The notes beneath the pieces were generated by a model that did no database searches, was not told the origin of the DNA, and saw nothing but the letters and a program-made list of their open reading frames with translations. 56,637 nt of DNA from Planctomycetota bacterium (GTDB lineage: Bacteria; Planctomycetota; UBA1135; GCA-002748355), in contig JALSSW010000095.1 of the NCBI GenBank assembly GCA_026984035.1, forward strand, positions 1 to 56,637, read 5' to 3'. Each line of letters starts with the position of its first letter. Position 1 is the first letter of the stretch. The translations under genes were made by a program, and so were the position numbers. This document shows positions 43,317 to 53,442 of the stretch, in pieces.

Positions 43317-46037
43317 ATGCTTAAATCCTCTTCCTTTCTTTCCTTGCTGGCTCTCTCAGCGGCCTTGTCTGCCCAAGGATTTCCCCCAGGGTCTGTTCCC
43401 CCTCAAGCGGTTTCCGACAAGCCCTTTGAAAGTAAAGCTACCGTTTCCGCACCGGTTCAAAATTCTGTTTTCCCAAAGAAGCATGGCATTTTGGGGACGC
43501 TTCCCGGGACTGAACGTTGGATTGCTCATTTCAAGAAACGCCCATTTTCTCTGAAAGAGTACCGGACCGAAATGTGGGGAAAGCGAGACCCCAAAAAGAT
43601 TTCTCGTATTGTCGCCGGGTTGGAAGCCAAGATGAAGGCGCACCAAAAGAACTTTGTCGAGGAGGTGCGATCTTTGGGTGGCAAAGTTGTTTTCCAGTAT
43701 TGGCTGGTCAATGCCTGCTGTTTTGAAATCGCCCCCAAGCATCTCGATGCTTTGCGGCGATTTCCCAATGTCGCATGGTTACAACCTGATGAAGTGGCGA
43801 CTCCCCAGATCAAGACCGCGACAAACGCGAATAACCACAACGCGGACGCCTTGCAAGCGCAGGGTTACACCGGGAGCAATGTTGGTCTAGCGATCATCGA
43901 CACCGGTATTGATAACAATATGCACGGCACCGGGCGCATCCATGTGATGTTGTCAAGGCGCGGGAATACCGGCCAAAGTCGCCTTTGTGTTGCTCGGAAA
44001 ATCGGGCGTCAGCCCTTTGACGATATTCATGGCCATGGAACAGGTGTTACCTCCATTGCCGCGGGTTGGCATTGGCGGACTTCCACGGCGGACAATGGTC
44101 ATGCCTTTGACGCAAGGATTGCGGGTTATTCGATTGCGGACTATTCCAATGGTAGTTCCAGCCTCTCGACCATGGCCGCGGCATATAACAAGGTGGCGGC
44201 GGACGCTGCAGCTTGCCGAATTGTTGCTACGAACCTTTCCTACAGCGGAAGTTCGAATCCTTTGTCAGTGGAGCAAAAGGCCATGGATAGCCTTGCGCTT
44301 AATGCCGACATCGTGAACTGCACCGCCGCTGGGAACTATGGTTCCAACGTCCTTAATAGCCATGCCAATATCAATGGCCTCTCTGTCGCTGCTGTGAGAG
44401 AAAACTCTAAAACTTTGGCTGGCTTTTCCTCTCGTGGGATGCAGGGGGGTCGCTATTTCCCCAATATTGCTGCCAACGGCGTTTCTACAAACATGGCTCG
44501 TCGTGATAACGAAAACGTCGATTGGGTTGCATCGGGAACATCCATGGCTTCTCCCCAAGTTTGCGGAGCGGTGACCCAGATCCGTGGGATCAATCGTTCG
44601 CTTCGGGCAGATGAGACCCGTGCAGTGATGTTGGCATCGACCTTTGCCAGCCCCGGAACGGGAAGCACCATCAAGGTTCTGGGTCCTGGCGCAGGCTATC
44701 TCAAAAACGATGGTGCTCGGGATATTGCTCGCGCGGCTGCAAGGCATGGTCGAGGTGTTTTGGGTGGAGCGATCCGCACCTACAGTCGGAAGGTTTTCGT
44801 TCGTACCGGACAAAAGCTTCAATGCGCCATTGCCTGGAATCGGCAAAATGTTAATTCCACGAGTTGGTCCAATTTAGACCTTAGCTTGAAACGGGGCCCA
44901 ACGGTCCTGGTCAACTCCAATACCGGCTTGAACACGGAGGAGTTTATTCGCTACACGGCTACCCGCAATGAGACTTTGATGATCGAGGTCAAGCTTGTTT
45001 CTCTTGCACCAGGCTTGACTCGGCAAGCCTTTGGTTGGGCCTGTTCGCTATCCACGGGAAATCCTACGGTCCCCGGACGCTATGTGCGCTTTGGCCGAGG
45101 CTGCCCAGGCTCTCGGACCATTCCCGCCTATCACAATATTTTGCCAAAGGCGTATCGGACAAAGATGGGCCAGGGTACAAACACCTATCCGCATGCCATG
45201 CGGATGCGCTACCAACAGATCTTCCTCGGCTCGGAAATCGGAGGATCTCAATGGTGGAGCCAGCTTTGCCTTCGCCGGGACGAGCGCTATGGAGGTCCTG
45301 CAGAGACCCAGAGGCTTCAGGTTTATCTTGGGCAATCGACGCGCACCCCTGCCACGATCGGCCGGAATTTTATGGCGAATTATTCGGGAGGACGTCGTCT
45401 CGTTTTTGATGGGATTCTGCATCTTCCGAATCGAACCGGAGGTGGTGGAACGAAGTCTTTCGATGTTTGTTTCCCCTTCAAGAGGCCCTATCTCTGGTTA
45501 CGTAATGGGCGAAACCTGATCGTGGAAATGGTCAATACGAGTAAGTCCTCGCGGCCGCATTACGAAGATTTTTGTTATGGAAGAGATGCGACCACCACGC
45601 GAATTTTCTCGAGGAACCCGAGTGCGGCCACAGCTAGTTACATAGGTCGTAACCAAGGCTTGGTCATGAGTCTTGGGCGGCCGGCGAGACGGCTTGCTCC
45701 TGTGTTGAGCAATGGTGGAGTGCCCGAGGTCGGACGCTCATTCCGTGTCTATCTCTTTAATGCTCGGGCACGGACCGTGGCCTACTTGATCCAAGGTTTA
45801 CGAACTTCGCGCCCTCTTTCAGGAGCTCCGGGATGTACCCTTTATGCCACCATGCAGTCCATCGTGACTCGAGTTACGACGACGAACTACGGTTTTGCCT
45901 TCGGAACGATCTCGATTCCTAACAACATTTCCCTCCTTGGTCGTAAGTTTGCAAACCAATGGTGGGTGCGGGATGTTGTGAATCAGCGTGGTTATGTTCT
46001 TTCGAATGGAGGCGAAGGAACCATCGGGAGTCGATAA
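43317..46037 (+). CDS. Secreted subtilisin-like (S8) serine protease with long C-terminal region
   Basis: The 906-aa product has a signal peptide (MLKSSSFLSLLALSAALSAQG), an inhibitor-like propeptide (~60-160) and an S8 catalytic domain with the triad in order: Asp in GLAIIDTGIDNN, His in DIHGHGTGVTSIAAG and Ser in SGTSMASPQVCG. After a jelly-roll-like P domain (~490-580) comes a ~320-residue C-terminal region rich in Arg and aromatic residues with no motif I know; its ending, with a cysteine-containing loop and a final VLSNGGEGTIGSR, is of the style seen in exported planctomycete proteins. AAGGAGG lies seven bases before ATG. Confidence 0.9.
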   Translation: MLKSSSFLSLLALSAALSAQGFPPGSVPPQAVSDKPFESKATVSAPVQNSVFPKKHGILGTLPGTERWIAHFKKRPFSLKEYRTEMWGKRDPKKISRIVAGLEAKMKAHQKNFVEEVRSLGGKVVFQYWLVNACCFEIAPKHLDALRRFPNVAWLQPDEVATPQIKTATNANNHNADALQAQGYTGSNVGLAIIDTGIDNNMHGTGRIHVMLSRRGNTGQSRLCVARKIGRQPFDDIHGHGTGVTSIAAGWHWRTSTADNGHAFDARIAGYSIADYSNGSSSLSTMAAAYNKVAADAAACRIVATNLSYSGSSNPLSVEQKAMDSLALNADIVNCTAAGNYGSNVLNSHANINGLSVAAVRENSKTLAGFSSRGMQGGRYFPNIAANGVSTNMARRDNENVDWVASGTSMASPQVCGAVTQIRGINRSLRADETRAVMLASTFASPGTGSTIKVLGPGAGYLKNDGARDIARAAARHGRGVLGGAIRTYSRKVFVRTGQKLQCAIAWNRQNVNSTSWSNLDLSLKRGPTVLVNSNTGLNTEEFIRYTATRNETLMIEVKLVSLAPGLTRQAFGWACSLSTGNPTVPGRYVRFGRGCPGSRTIPAYHNILPKAYRTKMGQGTNTYPHAMRMRYQQIFLGSEIGGSQWWSQLCLRRDERYGGPAETQRLQVYLGQSTRTPATIGRNFMANYSGGRRLVFDGILHLPNRTGGGGTKSFDVCFPFKRPYLWLRNGRNLIVEMVNTSKSSRPHYEDFCYGRDATTTRIFSRNPSAATASYIGRNQGLVMSLGRPARRLAPVLSNGGVPEVGRSFRVYLFNARARTVAYLIQGLRTSRPLSGAPGCTLYATMQSIVTRVTTTNYGFAFGTISIPNNISLLGRKFANQWWVRDVVNQRGYVLSNGGEGTIGSR

Positions 46038-46067
46038 TATGAGCTAGGTATCCTCCCTGCTCCCTGT

Positions 46068-46088
46068 CCCATTTTCTGAGCGAATGGG
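46068..46088. terminator. Possible bidirectional terminator hairpin
   Basis: CCCATT at 46068-46073 pairs with AATGGG at 46083-46088 between the convergent protease and hydrolase genes. The stem is short and no clear T run follows in either direction, so this is weak. Confidence 0.25.
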
Positions 46089-46128
46089 GCTTGGGGCAGG
46101 GTCTTTGGGCTTTGCCCTCTTGGATTCC

Positions 46129-46905
46129 TTACTCTTTCAATAATTTCACCCGCGATCCGGGGGCGATGGCGAGGCTTCCGTCGTCCTCGAAGCGGACTTG
46201 GCACTTGGTTCCGCCATCGTAGTCCTCGGCTTGGAGCATGAGGGTGAGGGGACGCCCGAGGGCCTGTGCGGGGCGTTCTTCGGAGGGCCGAAGGCCGCGC
46301 CAGAGTTGGATGAAGGGGTTGTGTTCCCATTCGTGTGCGAGGGTGCTTGGGTCTGTGTGACCTGGGTGGATGGGGGTGCTGTGGGGGAGGGCCATCAGAA
46401 CTTTCATGATGGAGTGTTGGAGATCTTCGAATCGGGTGTGTCCGGGGCCCATGGTTCCCCCGACACTGCCACGAAAGAGGGTGTCCCCAGTGAAGAGGGC
46501 GTGAGTGCTGGGATCGCTTCCGGGGGCTTGGACGAGAAAGGCCATTTGCCCTTGGGTGTGGCCTGGGATGAGCAAGCATTGGATCTTGAGTGTGCCCAGG
46601 GGCAGGCAGTCTCTGTCCCCTAGCCCTTGGACCATGGAAGCTCTGGGCATCAGGGGGATTTCTTCGTGGGCTGCGAGGATGGGGGCGCCAAAGCGATTGC
46701 TGTAGAACTGATTGTGTTCGATGTGGTCGTGATGGTGGTGAGTGCAGAGGATGTAGCGCAACTTTGCTTCGCCCTGCTCGAGGAGGGAGGCTAGGGGCTC
46801 GGTGGGCGCCCCGCTGTCTATGAGTGCCGCTTCTCTACTTTCGGAATCGATCAGAAGGTAGGAGTTGGAGAGATAGCGGGGATGGAGGGATCTGAGGATA
46901 CGCAT
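46129..46905 (-). CDS. Metallo-beta-lactamase-fold hydrolase (glyoxalase II-like)
   Basis: The 258-aa product has the MBL-fold metal site: THHHHDHIEH (H-x-H-x-D-H), the later histidine in IPGHTQGQ, and the bridging aspartate in LFTGDTLFRGSVGG, plus PGHTDPSTL near the end. Spacing and the GDTLF motif match glyoxalase II and related thioester hydrolases. Substrate is uncertain. It follows the small zinc-ribbon gene on the same strand after 60 bases. Confidence 0.88.
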   Translation of the reverse strand: MRILRSLHPRYLSNSYLLIDSESREAALIDSGAPTEPLASLLEQGEAKLRYILCTHHHHDHIEHNQFYSNRFGAPILAAHEEIPLMPRASMVQGLGDRDCLPLGTLKIQCLLIPGHTQGQMAFLVQAPGSDPSTHALFTGDTLFRGSVGGTMGPGHTRFEDLQHSIMKVLMALPHSTPIHPGHTDPSTLAHEWEHNPFIQLWRGLRPSEERPAQALGRPLTLMLQAEDYDGGTKCQVRFEDDGSLAIAPGSRVKLLKE

Positions 46906-46965
46906 GCGGAGAGGAGTATCTTCGCCTGGGGCTTGGGGGGCAAGCCCGGCGCTGGGATTCGCCTC

Positions 46966-47193
46966 TTAGAGCACGCCGCTCGATCCGCAATGGTCGCACC
47001 AGGCTTGCAAGCGCGGAAAACCCGAACGACTCCTGAGTTCACGGAAGGAGAGGGGCGCTTTTTCACAGACCGGGCAGAGGTCACCTTCTTCCATGCCGAC
47101 TTCCTGGTCGGTGAGAGTGCGGCGGGGACTGGAATGGAAATACTCGGATTCAAAACGGTTGCTGTCGAGAAATTCTACATCAGATTCCATCAT
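46966..47193 (-). CDS. Small zinc-ribbon protein
   Basis: The 75-aa product starts at ATG 47193, preceded by GAGAAGG. Its C-terminal half carries four cysteines in a zinc-ribbon spacing (CPVCEKAPLSF and CDHCGSS); the N-terminal half is acidic and polar. No function can be assigned. The gene is convincing because of its ribosome site, cysteine pattern and co-direction with the hydrolase gene. It is divergent from the mutase gene, 126 bases away. Confidence 0.65.
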   Translation of the reverse strand: MMESDVEFLDSNRFESEYFHSSPRRTLTDQEVGMEEGDLCPVCEKAPLSFRELRSRSGFPRLQAWCDHCGSSGVL

Positions 47194-47319
47194 GACCTTC
47201 TCATCGGCTCTTTCTGCGGGAGACTTGAGCACTTGAAAGGCAGAATGTTGTAAATCTGGGCGCTTTGGGTGGAATGTGGGGTCTCGGGCTCTGGTGGCCC
47301 GGGCAGGAGAAATGGAGCG

Positions 47320-48993
47320 ATGGTGGAAGGCGTGGAAGGTAAGGGCAAGGGGTCGGAGGGCGCGGAGGGCTTCTCGAAGATGAGCCTTGAGGAGTGGAAG
47401 GCACAGATCTATGGGCCGGCCCGTGCGCGTTTTGGAGAACGGAGGGATGTGTTTCGGACGCCTTCGGGGATTGTGTTGGAGCCTTGCTATGGCGAAGGCG
47501 AGGGGATGCCCGGGGTGGCGCCTTTTACGCGGGGGGTGCAGCCGACCATGTATCGCAGCCGCTTTTGGACGATGCGGCAGTATTCGGGTTTTGGTTCGGC
47601 CCGGGAGACCAACAAGCGTTTTCGGTATTTGCTGGAGCAGGGGCAGAGCGGGCTTTCGGTGGCCTTTGATCTCCCGACACAGATGGGCTACGACTCGGAC
47701 CATCCCTTGGCCCTGCCCGAGGTGGGCAAGGTGGGTGTCCCGATCAATTCCTTGCTGGACATGGAACGGCTCTTGGCGGAGATCCCGCTGGACAAGGTAT
47801 CGACCTCGATGACGATCAACGCGACGGCGCCGATCCTTCTTGCGCTCTATCTAGCCGTGGCCAAGAAGCGGGGGATCTCTGGAGAGCAAGTTTCGGGAAC
47901 GATCCAAAATGACATCCTCAAAGAATACGCGGCTCGGGGGACCTACCGTTTTCCGGTGCAGGGTTCGATGCGGCTCATCACCGATGTGTTCGCCTACGCG
48001 ACGGAGAACGTCCCCAAGTGGAACACCATCTCGATTTCGGGATATCACATTCGGGAGGCGGGTTCGACCGCAGTGCAGGAGTTGGCCTTCACCCTGGCCA
48101 ACGGTTTAGCCTATGTCGAGGCGGCCCGGGAGAGGGGCCTGGACCCCAATGTTTTCGGGCGGAGGCTGTCCTTTTTCTTCAACGCGCACAATGATTTTTT
48201 CGAGGAGATTGCCAAGTTTCGGGCGGCCCGCCGGATGTGGGCGCGCTTTATGAAAGAGCGTTTCTCGGTGACGGATCGCAAGGCCTTGATGCTCCGTTTC
48301 CATACCCAAACGGCTGGTTCGACTTTGACGAGTCAGCAACCGATGAACAATGTCGCCCGGGTTACGGTGCAGGCTCTTTCGGCCGTTTTGGGGGGGACCC
48401 AGAGTCTTCATACGAACTCCATGGATGAGGCCCTAGGTTTGCCTACGGAGCTTTCGGCGCGGACGGCCCTGAGGACCCAGCAGATTCTTGCCCACGAGTC
48501 GGGAGTCGCGGATGTGGTGGATCCGCTTGGAGGTTCCCCCTTTGTCGAAGCCTTGACGAATGCTGTAGAGGAAGAGGCTTTGGCCCTCATTCACAAGATC
48601 GACGAACGCGGGGGTGCGGTGGCTGCGATCGAGAGTGGTTTCTACCAGGAGGAGATCCATCGTTCGGCCATGCGCTGGCAGAAGGAGATCGAGAAGGGCG
48701 AACGGGTGATCGTCGGCCTCAATCGTTTTGAGGTGGAGGAAGAGGATGTCGAAATCTTTAGGGTCGACGATTCGTTGCGCGAGGAGACCTTGAGGGACCT
48801 GGAAGAGTGTCGTCGTTCGCGGGATGCTGTGGCTGTAGAAGCTGCTCTCGACAAGGTCCAGGAGGTCGCTGCTACAGATGAAAACCTGATGCCCCACATT
48901 CTCCATGCCGTAGAGGTTTTGGCTACAGTGGGGGAAGTTTGCGAGCGCTTGGAAAAAGTGTTTGGTAAGTACTTACCCGGGAGTGTTTTCTAA
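47320..48993 (+). CDS. Acyl-CoA mutase large subunit (methylmalonyl-CoA mutase family)
   Basis: The ~558-aa product is the substrate-binding TIM-barrel of a B12-dependent acyl-CoA mutase. Signatures include [19 protein letters not shown] (catalytic tyrosine), [60 protein letters not shown] and [18 protein letters not shown]. The C-terminal cobalamin-binding domain is absent, so it needs a separate small subunit, as in isobutyryl-CoA-mutase-like enzymes; none is in the window, nor is the MeaB chaperone. Start ATG 47320 is most likely; ATG 47380 is an alternative. Confidence 0.92.
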   Translation: MVEGVEGKGKGSEGAEGFSKMSLEEWKAQIYGPARARFGERRDVFRTPSGIVLEPCYGEGEGMPGVAPFTRGVQPTMYRSRFWTMRQYSGFGSARETNKRFRYLLEQGQSGLSVAFDLPTQMGYDSDHPLALPEVGKVGVPINSLLDMERLLAEIPLDKVSTSMTINATAPILLALYLAVAKKRGISGEQVSGTIQNDILKEYAARGTYRFPVQGSMRLITDVFAYATENVPKWNTISISGYHIREAGSTAVQELAFTLANGLAYVEAARERGLDPNVFGRRLSFFFNAHNDFFEEIAKFRAARRMWARFMKERFSVTDRKALMLRFHTQTAGSTLTSQQPMNNVARVTVQALSAVLGGTQSLHTNSMDEALGLPTELSARTALRTQQILAHESGVADVVDPLGGSPFVEALTNAVEEEALALIHKIDERGGAVAAIESGFYQEEIHRSAMRWQKEIEKGERVIVGLNRFEVEEEDVEIFRVDDSLREETLRDLEECRRSRDAVAVEAALDKVQEVAATDENLMPHILHAVEVLATVGEVCERLEKVFGKYLPGSVF

Positions 48994-49143
48994 CCCACTG
49001 TTTTTGTGGCCTGCGTTTCTGGGCACAATCTCAGGAAGAAAGCAGGTTAAGGGTTTTTTCTCTCGGGTTTTTTTATCCCAAGGAGATGTGATTTCTTGGA
49101 TAATGCGGGCTAGAACGAAGTTTTCAGGGCAGGATGTTTGGGC

Positions 49144-49449
49144 ATGTTTCGGGGAGCGACACAAGAAGAAACGAGGACGGAACAGGTAACGCGGACCAAG
49201 ACCGCGCCGCCGTGGAGTGTGATTGTACATGACGATCCGATCTCGTTGATGAGCTATGTGGTGGATGTCCTTCAGAAGGTTTTCGGCTATTCGACTGCCA
49301 AAGCGCGAAAGCTCATGCTTGAGGTGCACAACAAGGGGCGTTCCATCGTGTGGACCGGGGATCGGGAGCGGGCTGAGATCTTTGCGGGGAAGCTGCAATC
49401 TTTTCATCTCCGGACGACGATCGAGCGGGTCGGGGCAGGAAGGGATTGA
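49144..49449 (+). CDS. clpS: ATP-dependent Clp protease adaptor ClpS
   Basis: ClpS delivers N-degron substrates to ClpAP. The 101-aa product has a polar N-terminal tail and the ClpS fold: WSVIVHDDPISLMSYVVDVL (the usual form is Y.V.L.NDD.T...FVV..L), VFGYSTAKARKLMLEVHNKG and a final GDRERAEIFAGKLQ. The residues forming the N-degron pocket (the D-D pair and the H of EVHNKG) are present. ATG 49144 is the likely start; the next gene begins five bases after the stop. Confidence 0.9.
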   Translation: MFRGATQEETRTEQVTRTKTAPPWSVIVHDDPISLMSYVVDVLQKVFGYSTAKARKLMLEVHNKGRSIVWTGDRERAEIFAGKLQSFHLRTTIERVGAGRD

Positions 49450-49453
49450 ATTC

Positions 49454-50011
49454 GTGGAGGAACCTTACGCTGCCAAAGAGCCCGAAGGGCATGTAACCCT
49501 TCACAACCTCCCTGCTTTTTATATCCAGTGTCTCTTGATCTTGCCTGAGATCCTGGATCGGCGGGAAGAGGATATCCGTGAGGCCCTCTTTCCCAATGCT
49601 TTTCAACAGGCTCCTGAGCTGCGGGAGGATTGGGAGAAGTACGCTCGCCCGGATCTACTCCATCTTTTTGGGGATCGCGTGGAGATCATCCGCGAGGATC
49701 TCAAGAATTTTGGGATCAACCCTTTGACTCTGTCCTTTAATCTTGAAATTCCTGAGACCCATCTGAGTGCTTGGCTTGCGAGCCTCAATGCGGCGCGCCT
49801 CCTTTTGGGGGATGACCATGGTGTGACTGCCGCAGACATGGATCGGGAGCCCATTCTCGACGAAGAACCGGCAGAAAAAGAGATCGCTCTCCTGCAGATC
49901 TCCATCCTCGGGCATGTGCAGCATCTCCTGTTGGAGCCAAGGGAGAAGTTTCAGCAGGGGGAGTTGGATTTGGGGGATTTGGGAGAAGACGGGCCGGTGG
50001 AAAAGGGATGA
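49454..50011 (+). CDS. DUF2017-like protein linked to ClpS
   Basis: The 185-aa product starts at GTG 49454, five bases after the clpS stop, and is all-helical with an acidic composition. Length, position directly after clpS and segments such as EDIREALFPNAFQQAPELRE fit the DUF2017 family, which usually neighbours clpS. Its function is unknown. The stop overlaps the ABC ATPase start (ATGA). Family assignment rests mainly on context. Confidence 0.6.
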   Translation: MEEPYAAKEPEGHVTLHNLPAFYIQCLLILPEILDRREEDIREALFPNAFQQAPELREDWEKYARPDLLHLFGDRVEIIREDLKNFGINPLTLSFNLEIPETHLSAWLASLNAARLLLGDDHGVTAADMDREPILDEEPAEKEIALLQISILGHVQHLLLEPREKFQQGELDLGDLGEDGPVEKG

Positions 50012-50949
50012 CTCCAGCCATTCAAGTCACAGGTTTAGGCAAGAAGTATGGCCAGGTGCATGCCCTTCGAGGGATCTCTTTCGAGGTTGCGCAGGGAGAG
50101 TTTTTTGGTCTTCTGGGACCGAATGGTGCAGGGAAGAGCACAACCCTCAATATTTTGGCGGGCCTGACTCGGCCCAGCTCGGGGATCGCCCGGGTCATGG
50201 GCTACGATGTCGTGGGAGAATTTCGGCTGAGCCGGCGGAATCTTGGGGTGGTTCCCCAGGAGGTTTCGACGGATCGCTTGATGTCGATCAGGAAAACTCT
50301 CCAGGTTCAGGCGGGTCTTTTTGGTGTGCGCAAGGCGAGTGCTTGGATCGAAGAACTTCTCCATCGTCTTTACCTCTGGGAACATCGCGACAAGCTGGGG
50401 CACGAGCTTTCCGGAGGGATGAAACGCCGCCTCCTTGTTGCCAAAGCCCTGGTCCACAAGCCCCCGGTTGTCATTCTCGATGAACCGACCGCCGGAGTCG
50501 ATGTGGAGCTTCGGCGGGAGTTTTGGGGCTTTATCCGGGAGATTCACGCAGCAGGGACCACCATCCTGCTGACGACCCACTACCTGGACGAAGCCGAGGA
50601 TGGTTGTGAGCGCATCGGCATCTTGGGACAGGGGCGGATTCTCGCCCTCGAAAAGACCAGCGACTTGTTGAAGCGTCACAGCGATCGTGAGCTGAGGTTG
50701 CGCTTCGATCGTCCCTTACCACAGATCCCAGTGAGCCTCCGCGAGTTCGCGGCGGAGCTTTTGGAAGGGGGCCATGTCCTCGCGCTGAGAACCAAAGGCA
50801 AGGAGGATCGCGAAGCCTTTTGGCGTCGACTCGCCGACCTGGGGATCGCCCCCGTCGATGTCGAAGTCAAACGCCCCGATCTTGAAGATGTTTTCCTCGA
50901 GTTGACCCGAGGCCGGGGAGAGCAGCAAGGAAGGGAGCTTCCCGTATGA
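50008..50949 (+). CDS. ABC-2-type transporter ATP-binding protein
   Basis: The 313-aa product is a complete ABC ATPase: Walker A GLLGPNGAGKSTTLNIL (~33-49), Q-loop GVVPQEV, signature HELSGGMKRRL, Walker B PPVVILDEPTAGVD and H-loop ILLTTHYLDEAE. The C-terminal extension with DVEVKRPDLEDVFLELT is typical of CcmA/NodI/DrrA-like exporters of drugs, lipids or polysaccharides. It overlaps both neighbours; the permease follows. Confidence 0.95.
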   Translation: MTPAIQVTGLGKKYGQVHALRGISFEVAQGEFFGLLGPNGAGKSTTLNILAGLTRPSSGIARVMGYDVVGEFRLSRRNLGVVPQEVSTDRLMSIRKTLQVQAGLFGVRKASAWIEELLHRLYLWEHRDKLGHELSGGMKRRLLVAKALVHKPPVVILDEPTAGVDVELRREFWGFIREIHAAGTTILLTTHYLDEAEDGCERIGILGQGRILALEKTSDLLKRHSDRELRLRFDRPLPQIPVSLREFAAELLEGGHVLALRTKGKEDREAFWRRLADLGIAPVDVEVKRPDLEDVFLELTRGRGEQQGRELPV

Positions 50950-51752
50950 GTCCACTCTCTCCAAAGCCTAAGGATCGGGTTCTCCCACTCTTCGGTTTTC
51001 CTTTTTGGACCCTCGTCCGCCGCGAGATCATGCGTTTTATGATCGTAGTCGTACAGACCGTCGTGACCCCTTTGGTGACGGCAGGTCTCTACTTGGTCAT
51101 CTTCGTCGGAGGTCTCGGGGATCGCCTCCAGGACGTGCAAGCAGGGGTCAGCTATATGCAATACCTCGTCCCCGGACTTGCGATGATGGGCGCCATGCAG
51201 CACGCCTTCAACAACTCAGCCTCCACCATCCTGATCAGCAAATTCCAAAACAACCTGGTCGACCTATTGGTGTCTCCCCTGACGGACCTGGAGATCGCCC
51301 TCGCATACAGCGCAGCCTCCGTCACCCGAGGCGCCCTCGTCGGCATCCTGACCTGGGCCGTCACCCTCCCCTTCGGGGGGCCCATCCCTGCGCACCCCTT
51401 CCTCGCCCTCTTCATCCTCTGCATGTCCTGCCTGGGCTTTTCCCTCCTAGGAGTCACCGCAGGAGTTTTCGCAACCAAGTTCGACGACGTCGCCCGCATC
51501 TCCACCTTCATCATCCTCCCCTTCACCTACCTCGGCGCCGTCTTCATCCCCGTCTCCCGTTACCCCGACTGGATTGAACCCGCAGCCTTTTGGAACCCCC
51601 TGCTGTATTGCATCGACGGACTCCGCCTGGCCTTCCTCGGAAAGAGCGAAGTGAGCCTCATAGCCTCCCTCTCGGTCATCCTAGGATCAGTCCTCCTGAC
51701 AGCCCTCCTCTCGAGGTTCGCCTGGAAACACTCCACCTCGATTCGCACCTGA
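50946..51752 (+). CDS. ABC-2-type transporter permease
   Basis: The 268-aa product has six predicted membrane helices and the ABC-2 motifs MQYLVPGLAMMGAMQHAFNN and FIILPFTYLGAVFIPVSRYP (NodJ/YadH-like). It forms the exporter with the preceding ATPase. The protein ends normally at 51752, but the DNA immediately downstream switches to a truncated foreign hsdM gene, so the boundary of the inserted island lies within a few bases of this stop. Confidence 0.92.
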   Translation: MSPLSPKPKDRVLPLFGFPFWTLVRREIMRFMIVVVQTVVTPLVTAGLYLVIFVGGLGDRLQDVQAGVSYMQYLVPGLAMMGAMQHAFNNSASTILISKFQNNLVDLLVSPLTDLEIALAYSAASVTRGALVGILTWAVTLPFGGPIPAHPFLALFILCMSCLGFSLLGVTAGVFATKFDDVARISTFIILPFTYLGAVFIPVSRYPDWIEPAAFWNPLLYCIDGLRLAFLGKSEVSLIASLSVILGSVLLTALLSRFAWKHSTSIRT

Positions 51753-51754
51753 GT

Positions 51755-53401
51755 AGCAAAAACGATGTGCTGGGCACGCTGATCGAGAAGCTGCTCTCTC
51801 CGGACATCAACCTGAGCCCGAACCCCTTACTGAACGGCGACGGCTCGGTGAAGCAGCCCGGCCTCGACAACCACGGCATGGGCACGGTGTTCGAGGAGCT
51901 GGTCCGCCGCTTCAACGAAGAGAACAACGAGGAGGGGGGCGAGCACTGGACGCCGCGCGACGCCGTGAAGCTCATGGCCAAGCTGATCTTCTTGCCCGCC
52001 GCCGCCGAGATCGAGTCAGGCACCTACCTGCTCTATGACGGCGCCTGCGGCACGGGCTGCATGCTGACCGTCGCGGAGGAGACGCTGCAGGAACTCGCTG
52101 CAGCGGAGGGCAAGCAGGTGGCCACGCACCTCTACGGCCAGGAGATCAACGCCGAGACCTAGGCCATCTGCAAGGCCGACCTTCTGCTCAAGGGCGAGGG
52201 CGACGCGGCGGACAACATCGTCGGCGGCCCCGAGTACTCGACGCTCGACCACGACGCGTTCCCCTCGCGTGAGTTCGACTTCATGCTCTCCAATCCGCCC
52301 TATGGCAAGAGCTGGAAGAGTGACCTGGAGCGAATGGGCGGCAAGCAGGGCCTCAAGGACCCGCGCTTCTTGATCGAGCATGCGGGCGACCAGGAATATT
52401 CGCTCGTCACCCGATCGAGCGACGGCCAGATGCTCTTCCTGGCCAACATGCTCTCGAAGATGAAGCGAGGCACGCCGCTCGGCAGCCGCATCGCCGAGGT
52501 GCACAACGGGTCATCGCTCTTCACCGGCAACGCGGGCCAGGGCGAGAGCAACATCCGCCGCTGGATCATCGAGAACGACTGGCTGGAAGCGATCGTCGCC
52601 CTGCCGCTCAACATGTTCTACAACACCAGCATCGCCACCTACATCTGGGTGCTGACGAACCGCAAGCCCGAGCACCGCCGGGGCCAGGTGCAGCTCATTG
52701 ACGCGACGCAGTGGTTCAAGCCCCTGCGCAAGAACCTCGGCAAGAAGAACTGCGAACTCTCGGCCGAGGACATCCAGCGCATCTGCGACGTCTTTCTCGC
52801 CTTCGAGGAGACCGAGCAGTCGAAGATCTTCCCCAATGCTGCCTTCGGCTACTGGAAGGTCACCGTCGAGCGGCCCCTGCGCCTGGCGGGCGTCGACCCC
52901 GAGCACGCCTACAAGGCTGCCGAAATCAAGAAGCTCAAAGCGACCCACGAGCGTGCCGAGGATGCACCGCCGGTCATCAAGAAGATCCACAAGAAGGGCA
53001 CTGCCGCCGATCCGCTCCGCGGCCTGTTCGAGGCCACGATCGGCGGCAAGCCCGCGGTGGTCGAGTACGAGCGCGACCCGGACCTGCGTGACACCGAGCA
53101 GATCCCCCTGCTGGAGGAAGGCGGCATCGAGGCTTTCCTGCGTCGCGAGGTGCTGCCGCATGCCCCCGATGCCTGGTACGTCCCCGACAGCGTGAAGACC
53201 GGCTACGAGATCAGCTTCACCCGGTACTTCTACAAGCCGCAGCCGCTGCGCACTCTGGAAGAGATCCGGGCGGACATCCTGGCGCTCGAGAAGGAGACGG
53301 AGGGGCTGCTGGGCGAGATCATCGGGGGGGGGCTCCCTGACTTGTTCAAGGCTGACTTTAACAGGGCTTGGATTCGCCGCCATATTCAAGGTAGCCTTTA
53401 A
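51755..53401 (+). pseudogene. hsdM: hsdM remnant: type I DNA methyltransferase, 5'-truncated and with a nonsense codon
   Basis: One frame reads NDVLGTLIEKLLSPDINLSP, EEGGEHWTPRDAVKLM, YDGACGTGCMLTVAEETL (SAM-binding motif) and LYGQEINAET, then TAG at 52160-52162, then AICKADLLLKGEG, LSNPPYGKSW (catalytic NPPY) and on to ILALEKETEGLLGEIIGG. The N-terminal ~150 residues are missing and there is no start; the TAG stands where family members have tyrosine. The last ~20 codons after IIGG look unrelated. Codon use is much more GC-rich than in the genes to the left, a sign of transfer. Confidence 0.88.
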
Positions 53402-53442
53402 TATGGAGCTGAACCTTGTCCTTGTTATAGGCTGGCGCAGGC

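Noticed and set aside
51590-51754. Extension of hsdM upstream into the ABC permease
   Set aside because: That part of the frame is a shadow of the permease gene; hsdM-like sequence begins only near 51761.
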